A program made the position numbers and the translations under genes. DNA of 64,000 nt from JALYXV01 sp963791545. GTDB lineage: Bacteria; Actinomycetota; Acidimicrobiia; Acidimicrobiales; Palsa-688. The notes beneath the pieces are model-generated. The model was not told the DNA's origin. It made no database searches and worked only from the letters and a program-made list of their open reading frames with translations. The stretch spans positions 310,001 to 374,000 of the forward strand of contig CAWBSR010000017.1 in the NCBI GenBank assembly GCA_963791545.1. The letters run 5' to 3'. Positions 36,337 through 44,243 of the stretch are shown here, piece by piece (within the stretch, counting starts at the first letter, position 1; the number at the start of each line of letters is the position of its first letter).

Positions 36337-38193
36337 GGCAGGGAGGATGTGGGTGGTGCTTATGTCCCTCCATCCCTGGTCTGGCAATCGCATTGGCGTA
36401 TGGTCGGGAGTCCTGGGTCCCGGCCTGACCTGCGAACGGCTGACGCCGCTTCGGTTGTCTTGTGACCTGATTTGTCGGCCGGGTCCCAGGGTTGTTCCCG
36501 GCACCCACGGTCGGGTGTTCCGATCTGCCCGGCCTTTACGAGAGGTCGGGGTTCACAGGACGGTCCTCCCGCAATGCGTGCCACCCCTCAACGTGAGAAA
36601 GGGATGGCTATGTCCATCGTAGAGAACATGACCGCGAGACGCGCGATCACAGGCGGTGTGGATACCCACGCCGATGTCCATGTGGCAGCCGCGTTGGACC
36701 CCGTCGGCGGTTTGCTGGGCGTGGAATCCTTCGAGGTCACCGCGGCCGGCTACGCCAAGTTGCTCGCCTGGCTCGCAGGCTTCGGGGACCGTCCGCCTGG
36801 TGGGGGTCGAAGGAACGGGCAGCTACGGGGCGGGCCTGGCTCGCCACCTGGCCACCGCCGGCGTGCGCGTCGTCGAAGTCGACCGCGCCGACCGCGCCGA
36901 CCGCCACCGCCAGGGCAAGTCCGACCCCCTCGACGCAGTGAGCGCGGCGCGCGCGGCACTGTCGGGCCGGGCCCGGGGGAGACCCAAGGGTCGGGATGGG
37001 ACGGTGGAGGCGATCAGGGCGTTGATGGTCGCGAAACGATCCGCCCGCAGGGAGCGAACCCAGACCATCAACCAGGCCCGGGGTCTGATCTTCACCGCCC
37101 CCGACGACATCCGGGCCCGTTTCGCCAAGCACAGCACCGTCGCCTTGGTGTCGGATATGGCGGCGTTGCGGCCCCGCTCCGGTGACGCCGTGTCGTACTG
37201 CACCAAGATGGCGCTGCGGGAGCTGGGACGGCGAGCGGAGTTCCTCGACGAGCAGATCGACCGCCTGAACGAGCTGCTCAGCCCCCTGGTCGCCGTCGCC
37301 GCCCCCAGCCTGCTAGCCCTCTACGGCGTCGGTACCCCGACACCGCCGCGCTGCTGCTCATCTGTGCCGGCGACCACCCCGAACGCCTGCGCAGCGAGGC
37401 CGCCTGGGCGCAGCTGTGCGGCGCCGCTCCCATCCCCGCGTCGTCCGGCAAAACCACCGGCCGCTTCCGCTTCAACCCCGGCGGTGACCGCCAAGCCAAC
37501 CACGCCCTATGGCGGATCGTGATCACCCGCATGAGCTCTGATGCCCGCACCCGCGACTACGTCGAGCGGCGCACCAAAGAAGGCCTCTCCAAGGCTGAGG
37601 TCATCCGCTGCCTGAAGCGTTACGTCGCCCGCGAGGTGTACGCGCACCTCCGCCCGGCCGCCGACTGACGCTCACTTCTCGGGGGCCGCCTGGCCCTCTA
37701 ACCGGCTGCCGCCCTTCGGGTTGGCCTACGAACGATCTGCCGGCCGCCCCCGAGCCTTTCAACCGATCTGCTGGCGTTGACCTAATAAGAGTCTGCCCTC
37801 ATCAAGTGGCCCGTCCCTGTCTTGTCCCTCATCCAGCACCTCCCACCAGCCGCGACCCTCCAGCACAGCCGTCGCCCACAACTGCCAAAAGGACACCGCT
37901 CGCTATGCCTCGCGTCCAAACTCCCAACAGCACGACCACCCCGCCACGACGTCAAGCAAATCGTCTACATCGTCAACGGACTCGAGACGCTCCTCGTCAA
38001 CGGCGACGACGAACTGGCCAGGTGCGTCACCGAAATCCTCACCCCCCAAGCCAGCACCGAATCGCTGGCCGACCCCGTCAGCGCGATCCACCGAGTTCTC
38101 CGTCGGCGACTAACACTCAGTCCTACGACCCCCCGTCGCCAACCATCCAAAACAATCCGCAATTAGGCCTTGACAACCATAGGAGTATCGTTC
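36337..38193 (+). mobile_element. IS110-family element, copy 2 (uninterrupted)
   Basis: Element of 1857 bp, nearly identical to copy 1 over its full length. It has 2 extra bases in the transposase gene near 37333. It defines the true right end, which is displaced by IS256 in copy 1. Flanks of the two copies are unrelated, so both are independent insertions or followed separate paths. Confidence 0.92.
36604..37668 (+). pseudogene. IS110-family DEDD transposase, two frameshifts (copy 2)
   Basis: Same catalytic pieces as copy 1 (GGVDTHAD, VGVEGTGSYG, KSDPLDA). It shares the upstream +1 shift at the GGGG run and has an additional TA insertion (GGTACCCCGAC where copy 1 has GGCCCCGAC). After this the Tnp_20 frame is lost: the open frame ends at 37522 in unrelated residues. 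The Ser-bearing segment PASSGKT is still present in the DNA, but in another frame. This copy cannot make the full protein. Confidence 0.88.
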
Positions 38194-38254
38194 GGGGGCA
38201 GGCTCCGGCGCGCGCCGATCGGTTGGCGCATCGGAGTGTCGTGGTGAGTTACGT

Positions 38255-38722
38255 CTACGAGTCGATGCGCTCGTAGGTGAGCTGTAGGTCGTTCTCCCAC
38301 GGGCCGCCGTCGTGCGACATCGTTCCTTGCGCATTGAGTCGGTTGCCGTCGGCGGCGATGGTGACGACCATGCGCTGGGCGAACCCGGCTTCGTCGCGGT
38401 GCCAACGCACTTCGCCGGCGGCCACCTCGACCCTGTACCGGCGGGAGATCCCGCGCTCGTCGAAGTAGATCATCGTGAACGTGCCGACGGCGTCGTCGGA
38501 GCCGACGACAGCCACGGCGCTGGGGATCTCCGGCTCGTCGATCTCAGAGCGGATCAAGACGAAAGCACCGCCTTGGTGCCACTCGAACGACGTCCGGCCG
38601 TGGAACGTCGTGCCTGGGATAAGCGGATGCGTCCCCGTCGTGCGCCACTGGCCGACCAATGGCGCCAGCGGCTCGAGTGCCGGGTTAGGTCGCTGCGCTT
38701 CGGGGCCGATCGGTGTCGCCAT
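38255..38722 (-). CDS. DUF1579-like lipocalin-fold protein
   Basis: Protein of 155 residues. The start PNPALEPLAPLVGQWRTTGTH has the L..L.G.W..TG motif of DUF1579 and nitrobindin-like beta barrels. SFEWHQGGAFVLI, YFDERGISRRYRV and the terminal LTYERID strands follow. Families of this type bind small hydrophobic ligands or haem. ATG 38722 was chosen; an upstream in-frame start at 38743 is possible. It lies directly downstream of a broken LysR gene and 60 bp from the right end of IS110 copy 2. Confidence 0.75.
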   Translation of the reverse strand: MATPIGPEAQRPNPALEPLAPLVGQWRTTGTHPLIPGTTFHGRTSFEWHQGGAFVLIRSEIDEPEIPSAVAVVGSDDAVGTFTMIYFDERGISRRYRVEVAAGEVRWHRDEAGFAQRMVVTIAADGNRLNAQGTMSHDGGPWENDLQLTYERIDS

Positions 38723-38742
38723 CCGCAAGATCATCGCGGACA

Positions 38743-39335
38743 CCCAGCATGGTCACGCTCCCGGCCTCGACCGTCGAGGTCCGCGGCTGTCAGCGAGATC
38801 CGGGCGGCGAGCGCATCGCTTGCCGCCAGGGCAACACCGACGCGCTCCCGCGCGATTTCGACGGCGGACACCCCCGGTTCTTATACTTGGCCGCGCACCA
38901 GGGCGATGTCCACGTCTGCCCGGTCGAGCGCAGCGACGGCGGTCATCCCGGAGGGGAGCGACCGCGCCACGACTTGGACGTCGGGGAGTTGCCAGCGCCA
39001 CTGGGTGAGCAGGTTGGGAAGGAGATCGGGCGGTAGGGCGGGCACTGTTCCGAGTCCGACCTCGCCGGCCTCAACGGCGCGGAGGCGCGCCATCCGTTCG
39101 CCGATCTGTTCGTGGCGCGCCAGCAGGCGCGGCCCTCGGCGAGCAAGACGTGCCCTGCGGGCGTCAGTACGACGCGCCGGCTGGTGCGCTCGAAGAGAAC
39201 GACTCCGAACTCGGCCTCGAGGGCCCGGATGAGCTGGCTCACCGCCGGCTGGGCGATGTGCAGTCGGCGCGCGGCCTTGCCGAAATGCAGTTCCTCGCCG
39301 ACGGCGAGAAATGCCCGGAGGTGCCGAAGGTCCAT
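38743..39335 (-). pseudogene. LysR-family regulator, frameshifted and truncated
   Basis: The N-terminal winged helix is perfect: MDLRHLRAFLAVGEELHF, KAARRLHIAQPAVSQLIR and LFERTSRRVVLTPAG. The frame then shifts near 39115. The first part of the effector domain (GEVGLGTVPALPPDLLPNLL and DIALVRGQV) is in a second frame that stops at TAA 38881. A few residues of the remainder persist in a third frame before the DUF1579-like gene begins. It can no longer act as an inducer-binding regulator. Confidence 0.85.
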
Positions 39336-39711
39336 CTTCGAATGAAAAGCGCCGCTTCTCGATCCAGAGGCGGTTGGGGGCTCGATCGCCCGGTGCATCG
39401 GTGGTCCAGTTGACCTAGCGCTCCGGTGGCGGAGCAACGAGGAGGATGACATGTCAGCGGTTCGATTCCGCTCTCGGGGCTTGGACGAGAGCTCGTTCCT
39501 CCCGCCCGGCAGCGGTCGGTGGCGTCGCAGGGAATGTCTGGCTGGCGCCCCCATTGGGCGCCCGATGAAGGTGGCACGCGCATGCGCGGGCTCACCCCAA
39601 GGTCGCTTGTCCTGCCCGGGTAGGTCTGGTGTCCCATGGCCCATTCGTGGCCCACGGTCCCTGGGGAACGTTCACTCAGGCCGCTGACAAGCACCTTTGC
39701 TGTCAGGATGG
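39336..39711. other. right-end non-coding region with GTGGCCCA repeats
   Basis: No gene. At 39629-39655 GTGTCCCA, ATGGCCCA and GTGGCCCA occur in sequence, the mirror set to 18092-18124, including the identical 12-mer TTCGTGGCCCAC (39644-39655), 57 bp from the attachment repeat. Candidate integrase arm sites. Confidence 0.55.
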
Positions 39712-39741
39712 GGTGGGCGCGGAGGGAGTCGAACCCTCATG
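39712..39741 (-). repeat. right attachment-site repeat (within tRNA-Leu 3' end)
   Basis: Thirty bases matching 17963-17992 at 29 positions. Covers the acceptor 3' strand, T-arm and the base of the variable arm of the tRNA gene, plus two bases beyond its 3' end. Confidence 0.85.
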
Positions 39742-39794
39742 CCCGAAGGCCGCAGGGTTTAAGCCCGCTGTGTCTGCCGTTTCACCACGCGCCC
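39714..39794 (-). tRNA. tRNA-Leu(UAA)
   Basis: An 81-nt gene that folds completely. Acceptor GGGCGCG pairs with CGCGCCC, discriminator A. The D-stem is GTG/CAC with an AAACGGCAGA loop. The anticodon stem is GCGGG/CCTGC with loop CTTAAAC (anticodon TAA). A 13-nt variable arm (GGCC...) marks it as class II. The T-arm is GAGGG TTCGACT CCCTC. CCA is not encoded. Its 3' end is the island's right boundary. Confidence 0.95.
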
Positions 39795-39841
39795 TCCACG
39801 AGCGAGAGTCTCGCACCTGGGCTCGCTACCCGCGACCGGTG

Positions 39842-41299
39842 CTAGCCGTGAAAGGTGGCGAGCGCCGCCACCAGGGCATCCTGCTTCTGGATCAGGACGG
39901 TCTCGCTGGTGGCGTCGTTCTCGATGAAGGCGAATCGCAACGGTGTGGTCACCGTTATCAGGCCGACCATGGCGCCGACACCGTCGAGGGAGCCGGTCTT
40001 GGCCCGCAGCCGGCCCGCTTCGGGAGTCCCGCGGTACCGCGCCGCCATCGTCCCCGTCTGACCGGCGACCGCCAGTCCGGTGAGGGTAGGGCTGAAAGGC
40101 GCCTGATTCCCGAGGGCCAGGGCGGCCAGCAACTCCCGGCAGGTGGCCCGGTCGGTCCGCGACAACCCCGAGCCATCGTCCATGTGAACCCCGGTGAGGG
40201 GTATGCCGAATTGGGCGGCGTTGCGAAGCACGACGGCCACGCCGCCCGCCGTGGTACCGCTCCCGCCGCTGGCCTTGTCAATGGCCCGCGTCAGCAACTC
40301 CGCGATCCAGTTGTCGCTGGCCCGGATCATGGCCTCGACGATCTGGCTGAGCGGCGCCGACTGCACCGACGCCAGGACGACGGCGCCCGCCGGTACGGTC
40401 TGGTCGGGCTGGCTTCCTACCGGAACCTGGCGCAGCTGCAGCAGCCGGGCCAGCTCCGACGCGGCATAGTTCGGCGGGTCCTGGGCGAGGGTGAGTGTGG
40501 GGGGCGTGAACTGGACGCCCTCGTTGACACTCAGCGCCGACAACAGCCCGATCTGCTGTTGTTGCTGGTACAGCGCGGGCCACACCGGTAGGAAGCGAAG
40601 TTTGTCCTCGAAGCTGTCGTCACCCCGCACTCCTCCCGGCACCTGGGTGATGCCCGCGGCGGCCACCGAACTGGCCAGGTTGGCCAGCGGCGTCCACGGG
40701 TAGCCCGCCACCCGGGCCCGCCCCGCGTTGTAGGCGATGAACTCCGGAGTCGCCAGCAGGGGGTCCCCGCTGCCGACCAGCCACAGGGCGGCGACCTTGC
40801 CGTTGACCGGCGCCGACGACGCCATCACCCGGGTCGTGAACCGGTAGTCCGGGCCCAGCGTGACCAGCGCCGCCTCGCCGACCAGCAGCTTTTGGGTCGA
40901 GGCGGGGATGAGGGGGATGTCGGCCCGGTGCTGATAGAGCGTCTGTCCGTTGCCGTCCTCGACCAGCACGCAGGAGTTGGTGCCCGCCACCGCGGCGTCC
41001 AAGGTGGAGGAAAAGGTCGTCGTCGGTGGACTGGCCGGGGGAGCGCTCGCCGAGGTTGGTACCGAGGGACGGACCGTCGTGGTGGTCACCCCGGAACCGG
41101 TGGCGAATGCCGTAGCCGCATCGTTGCCGGGCCCGGTCGAGCCGGTCCCGGGCAGCTGGGCGCTGGTCGAGCCGTGGGTCACCGCGCTGACCTTGGCGGG
41201 GCTATGGGCGGCGCTGGCGCGGACGACGACGATGGCGCCGCCGCCGAGAGCGATCAGAACGCCGAGCACAACGGTGAGCGGCCGCACCAGGCGTTTCAC
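39842..41299 (-). CDS. dacB: D-alanyl-D-alanine carboxypeptidase/endopeptidase (PBP4 type)
   Basis: Peptidoglycan-trimming serine peptidase of about 485 residues acting outside the membrane. GTG 41299 starts a signal/anchor (VKRLVRPLTVVLGVLIALGGG); an upstream in-frame GTG at 41341 adds a Pro/Ser-rich leader and is less likely. The three penicillin-binding motifs are present in order: S-x-x-K in PASTQKLL, S-x-N in RASDNWIAE, and K-T-G in RAKTGSLDG. The large insertion between the first and second is typical of class C low-molecular-mass PBP4. It is the first backbone gene right of the island and is divergent from the DMT transporter. Confidence 0.92.
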   Translation of the reverse strand: MKRLVRPLTVVLGVLIALGGGAIVVVRASAAHSPAKVSAVTHGSTSAQLPGTGSTGPGNDAATAFATGSGVTTTTVRPSVPTSASAPPASPPTTTFSSTLDAAVAGTNSCVLVEDGNGQTLYQHRADIPLIPASTQKLLVGEAALVTLGPDYRFTTRVMASSAPVNGKVAALWLVGSGDPLLATPEFIAYNAGRARVAGYPWTPLANLASSVAAAGITQVPGGVRGDDSFEDKLRFLPVWPALYQQQQQIGLLSALSVNEGVQFTPPTLTLAQDPPNYAASELARLLQLRQVPVGSQPDQTVPAGAVVLASVQSAPLSQIVEAMIRASDNWIAELLTRAIDKASGGSGTTAGGVAVVLRNAAQFGIPLTGVHMDDGSGLSRTDRATCRELLAALALGNQAPFSPTLTGLAVAGQTGTMAARYRGTPEAGRLRAKTGSLDGVGAMVGLITVTTPLRFAFIENDATSETVLIQKQDALVAALATFHG

Positions 41300-41384
41300 C
41301 CCGATGACACTAGGGGATGGCGGCGCCCGACTCGGTGCCACCTGTGATCCCCGGCCCGCTGTGACCGGGTAGTACCGTCGCGCG

Positions 41385-42302
41385 GTGGCTTTGGCGGTGA
41401 TCTGCGCGCTGGTGTCATCGCTGCTCTATGCCCTGGCGTCGGTGCTGCAGCATCGGGCCGCGATCGCGCAACCACGACAGCAGGCGATGCGGCTGGGGCT
41501 ACTGGCCCGGCTGGTTCGCAGTCGTATCTGGCTCCTCGGCCTGGTGTTCGACGGAGGGGCCTTCGGGCTGCAGTTCATTGCCCTTGGTCACGGGTCCCTG
41601 GTGCTGGTGCAGCCCCTCCTGGTGTGCGGGCTCCTCTTCGCCCTGCCCCTCGGCGCCTGGGCGGCCGGAAGCCGCATGACCGGCACCGACTGGTGGGGGG
41701 CGGTGGCGGTCGTCGTGGGCCTGTCCGCGTTCCTGCTCACCGCGGCTCCGGGGAAGGGTCACGCCGAGGTCGCCAACCGGGACTGGCTGGTCCTGTTCGC
41801 GGTCACCGGCGTCGTGATCACAGCGTTGGTCCTGGCCGCCCGGGGGGCCAATAGCCGCCGCCGGGGCGGCTGCCTGGCTGCCGCCGCCGCCATCAACTAC
41901 GGCGTCACCGCGGCCTTGACCAAAGCGGTGGCCCACCTGCTGGCCGGCGGGGTGCTCGAAGTGGTCGAAAGCTGGGAGGTGTATGTGCTGATCGCGGCCG
42001 GGGTGCTGGGGATGTTGATGGCCCAAAGCGCCTTCCAGGCCGGCGCCTTGGACCTGTCGCTTCCCGTGCTCACCGTGGTGGATCCGGTCGTTTCCATCCT
42101 GATCGGGGCCTTCCTCCTCGGCGAAGGGGTGCGCTCAGGTCCGTTCCCGACCACCATCGAGGCGGTCGGGCTGATCCTGATGGCTATCGGCGTCGTTGCC
42201 CTGAGCCGAGCCGAGGTGGTGCGGGCGGTCCACACCGAGGCCCCGGATGTCCCCGGCCCCGCCGTCGAGCCCGGCAAGGCCGTCGAGCCCGGCGTGGGCT
42301 GA
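41385..42302 (+). CDS. DMT-superfamily (EamA-like) transporter
   Basis: Membrane protein of 305 residues with about nine to ten helices (LALAVICALVSSLLYALASV, then LGLVFDGGAFGLQFIALGHG, and VLTVVDPVVSILIGAFLLGEG near the C-terminus). The internal duplication and the family-like final segment support a drug/metabolite transporter. The substrate is unknown. Starts at GTG 41385 shortly after the divergent dacB. Confidence 0.78.
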   Translation: MALAVICALVSSLLYALASVLQHRAAIAQPRQQAMRLGLLARLVRSRIWLLGLVFDGGAFGLQFIALGHGSLVLVQPLLVCGLLFALPLGAWAAGSRMTGTDWWGAVAVVVGLSAFLLTAAPGKGHAEVANRDWLVLFAVTGVVITALVLAARGANSRRRGGCLAAAAAINYGVTAALTKAVAHLLAGGVLEVVESWEVYVLIAAGVLGMLMAQSAFQAGALDLSLPVLTVVDPVVSILIGAFLLGEGVRSGPFPTTIEAVGLILMAIGVVALSRAEVVRAVHTEAPDVPGPAVEPGKAVEPGVG

Positions 42303-42347
42303 CCGAGGCGCCTGGTGGTGCGAACACGCGTTCGATAGACTAGGTGA

Positions 42348-43457
42348 ATGGGGTCGGCGACTGACGGCAAGCTGCGGTGGCGGCTGGTCGACGATGAACA
42401 TTCCGACGACCAGGGTGCCCTGTTCGACGGCGACCAGCTGGTGGACCGGCACGTCGGCACCGGTGAGTTCCGGGGGATGGAATTCCTCCACGTCAACGCC
42501 CGCACCATCATCAACGAGGTCCCGGCGGCGTCACGGATGCCGTTCCGCTACACGATCAACGCCTACCGGGGCTGCAGCCACGCCTGCTCGTACTGCTTCG
42601 CCCGGCCCACCCACGAGTACCTGGGCCTCGGTGTGGGGGAGGACTTCGAACGCAAGATCGTGGTCAAGATCAACGCCGTGGAGCGGTTGCGGTCCGAGTT
42701 GTCAGGGCGCCGTTGGGCCGGGCACCACATCGCGATGGGAACCAATACCGACCCCTATCAGCGCTGCGAGGGCAAGTACCACCTGACCCGGGGGGTCGTG
42801 GAGGTCTTGGGCCAGGCGGCCAACCCCTTTTCTATACTGACCAAATCGACCCTGATCCTGCGGGACCTCGACCTGCTCGTCACCGCCGCAGAACGGACCG
42901 ACGTCAGCACCAGCTTCTCCATCGGGACCCTGGACCCGGGGGTCTGGAAGCTCACCGAGCCCGGGACGCCCCACCCACGCCGTCGCGTCGAGGCGGTGAA
43001 GAGGCTCAACGACGCCGGCGTCGCGTGCGGGGTGCTGATAGCCCCTGTCCTGCCGGGACTCTCGGATCGTGACGACCAACTCGAGGAGGTGGTGGCCGCA
43101 TGCGTCGACGCCGGCGCCGTCTCCATTTCCCCTATCGCCCTTCACCTGCGACCCGGCGTGCGGGAGCACTTCCTGGTTCAGCTGGCCACGACCCACCCGG
43201 ACCGGGCGGCCGACTATGAGCGCCACTACCGCGGCGCCTACCTCCCCAAGGCGGAACAGCAGATGCTGACCGATCGGGTCCGGGCCATGGTCGCCCGGGC
43301 TCGAGGTCACGCCCCGGCTGCCAATCAGACCGGCCATGAGCGCTTCCGACCGGCCCGGCGCCCCCGGTCGCCTGGCGAACCGCGGCCGGGGCTGGCTCCT
43401 TCTTTCGCCCCGCCCGCCGACGACCAGCTCGCCTTTGAGCTCCCAGCTGATTCCTAG
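42348..43457 (+). CDS. Rv2578c-family radical SAM protein (SplB-like)
   Basis: Radical SAM enzyme of 369 residues. The [4Fe-4S] motif AYRGCSHACSYCFARP (C-x3-C-x2-C) is near residue 77, with the downstream SAM-binding landmarks GTNTDPYQ, ILTKSTLILRD and FSIGTLDP. RPTHEYLGL and the N-terminal segment NARTIINEVP identify the Rv2578c family, related to spore-photoproduct lyases. The family's reaction is not established. C-terminal residues after 310 are low-complexity. No operon partner is evident. Confidence 0.9.
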   Translation: MGSATDGKLRWRLVDDEHSDDQGALFDGDQLVDRHVGTGEFRGMEFLHVNARTIINEVPAASRMPFRYTINAYRGCSHACSYCFARPTHEYLGLGVGEDFERKIVVKINAVERLRSELSGRRWAGHHIAMGTNTDPYQRCEGKYHLTRGVVEVLGQAANPFSILTKSTLILRDLDLLVTAAERTDVSTSFSIGTLDPGVWKLTEPGTPHPRRRVEAVKRLNDAGVACGVLIAPVLPGLSDRDDQLEEVVAACVDAGAVSISPIALHLRPGVREHFLVQLATTHPDRAADYERHYRGAYLPKAEQQMLTDRVRAMVARARGHAPAANQTGHERFRPARRPRSPGEPRPGLAPSFAPPADDQLAFELPADS

Positions 43458-43502
43458 ACCGCACTCAGAGTTTCCTCAGGGGCAGGTGATGAAGTTGTTG
43501 CC

Positions 43503-44204
43503 GTGGACTCTGACCCCCGGCCTCGAGGCACCGACTACTTCGCCGACCATTACGGCCTGGCGGTGTCGCTGGCTCGTCGCTACTCGTTCCGAGCCGGCTG
43601 GGCGGACTCCGCGGAGGATCTCAAACAAGTGGCCCTGCTGGGATTGGTGCGCTCAGTTGACCGGTTCGACCCGCAGCGGGGCGTGCCCTTTTCCGCCTTC
43701 GCCACCAGCACGATCGTGGGGGAGCTGAAGCACTACCTGCGGGACCGGTCGTGGGCCATCCGGCCGCCCCGGCGCGTCCAGAACCTCTACCTGCGAAGCC
43801 AGGAGGCGATCAGCGACCTCGCCCAGGAGATGGGCCGCCAGCCGACCCCCTCCGAGGTCGGGGACCGGGTGTATGCCTCTGCCGGCGACGTCGAAGAGGC
43901 GCTGGAAGCGGGCGATCTGCGCCGCCCGGCGTCTCTCGACACCTACGCGGCCGGCGACGACCGGCCTCTGGCGGCCCGCCTCCAGACCGAGGACCGGGCC
44001 CTGAATGCCGTCGAGGAGCGTCTCGCCCTCGGCTGGCTCCTGACCCGCCTCCCGGAACGGGAACGGAGAATGGTCCGGCTGCGCTACCTCGACGGCCTGA
44101 CCCAGCATGAGATCGCCGACCGCATGAGCCTCAGCCAGGCCCATGTCCAGCGGCTCTTGACCCGCAGCATGGACCAGCTCCGGGCGCTGGCCAAGGCGTC
44201 CTAG
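43503..44204 (+). CDS. RNA polymerase sigma factor, SigF/SigB group
   Basis: Group 3 sigma-70 protein of 233 residues from GTG 43503. Region 2 covers residues 15-90 (YGLAVSLARRYSFRA, DLKQVALLGLVRSVDRFDP, FSAFATSTIVGELKHYLRD with the -10-reading helix). Region 3 follows (LAQEMGRQPTPSEVGDRV), and region 4 has LPERERRMVRLRYLDGLTQ and HEIADRMSLSQAHVQRLL. No anti-sigma or anti-anti-sigma gene adjoins it, unlike most SigF operons. It ends at a strong hairpin shared with the convergent YcaQ-like gene. Confidence 0.9.
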   Translation: MDSDPRPRGTDYFADHYGLAVSLARRYSFRAGWADSAEDLKQVALLGLVRSVDRFDPQRGVPFSAFATSTIVGELKHYLRDRSWAIRPPRRVQNLYLRSQEAISDLAQEMGRQPTPSEVGDRVYASAGDVEEALEAGDLRRPASLDTYAAGDDRPLAARLQTEDRALNAVEERLALGWLLTRLPERERRMVRLRYLDGLTQHEIADRMSLSQAHVQRLLTRSMDQLRALAKAS

Positions 44205-44217
44205 CGGCACCGTTTGG

Positions 44218-44243
44218 CCGACCCCGGGGGCCGCCGGGGTCGG
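44218..44243. terminator. bidirectional terminator hairpin
   Basis: A perfect 10-bp GC-rich stem (CCGACCCCGG / CCGGGGTCGG) with a 6-nt loop sits exactly between two convergent stops (44204 and 44244). There is no strong T-tract on either side, as is common in high-GC actinobacteria. Confidence 0.75.

Larger units (their letters stand above)
17963..39741. mobile_element. integrated genomic island in tRNA-Leu(UAA)
   Basis: Segment of 21.8 kb bounded by a 30-bp direct repeat that is the 3' end of a tRNA-Leu gene, with one mismatch. The intact tRNA sits at the right end with its 3' side facing the island, the geometry expected when a tyrosine recombinase integrates at a tRNA 3' end and restores it. 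A recombinase fragment is just inside the left repeat, and both ends carry GTGGCCCA-type repeats. The interior is rich in IS elements, pseudogenes, regulators and accessory enzymes, and has a low-GC patch. No conjugation or phage structural genes are seen, so it is probably an immobile relic. The repeat and recombinase are seen; single-event acquisition is inferred. Confidence 0.8.

Noticed and set aside
27143..38193. The two identical 1.8-kb blocks as composite-transposon ends
   Set aside because: IS110 elements lack inverted ends and do not form composite transposons in the usual way; the interior shows no selectable cargo pattern.
39456..39472. T-arm-like sequence (AGCGG TTCGATT CCGCT)
   Set aside because: No complete tRNA can be folded around it; possibly a scrap, but not a gene.
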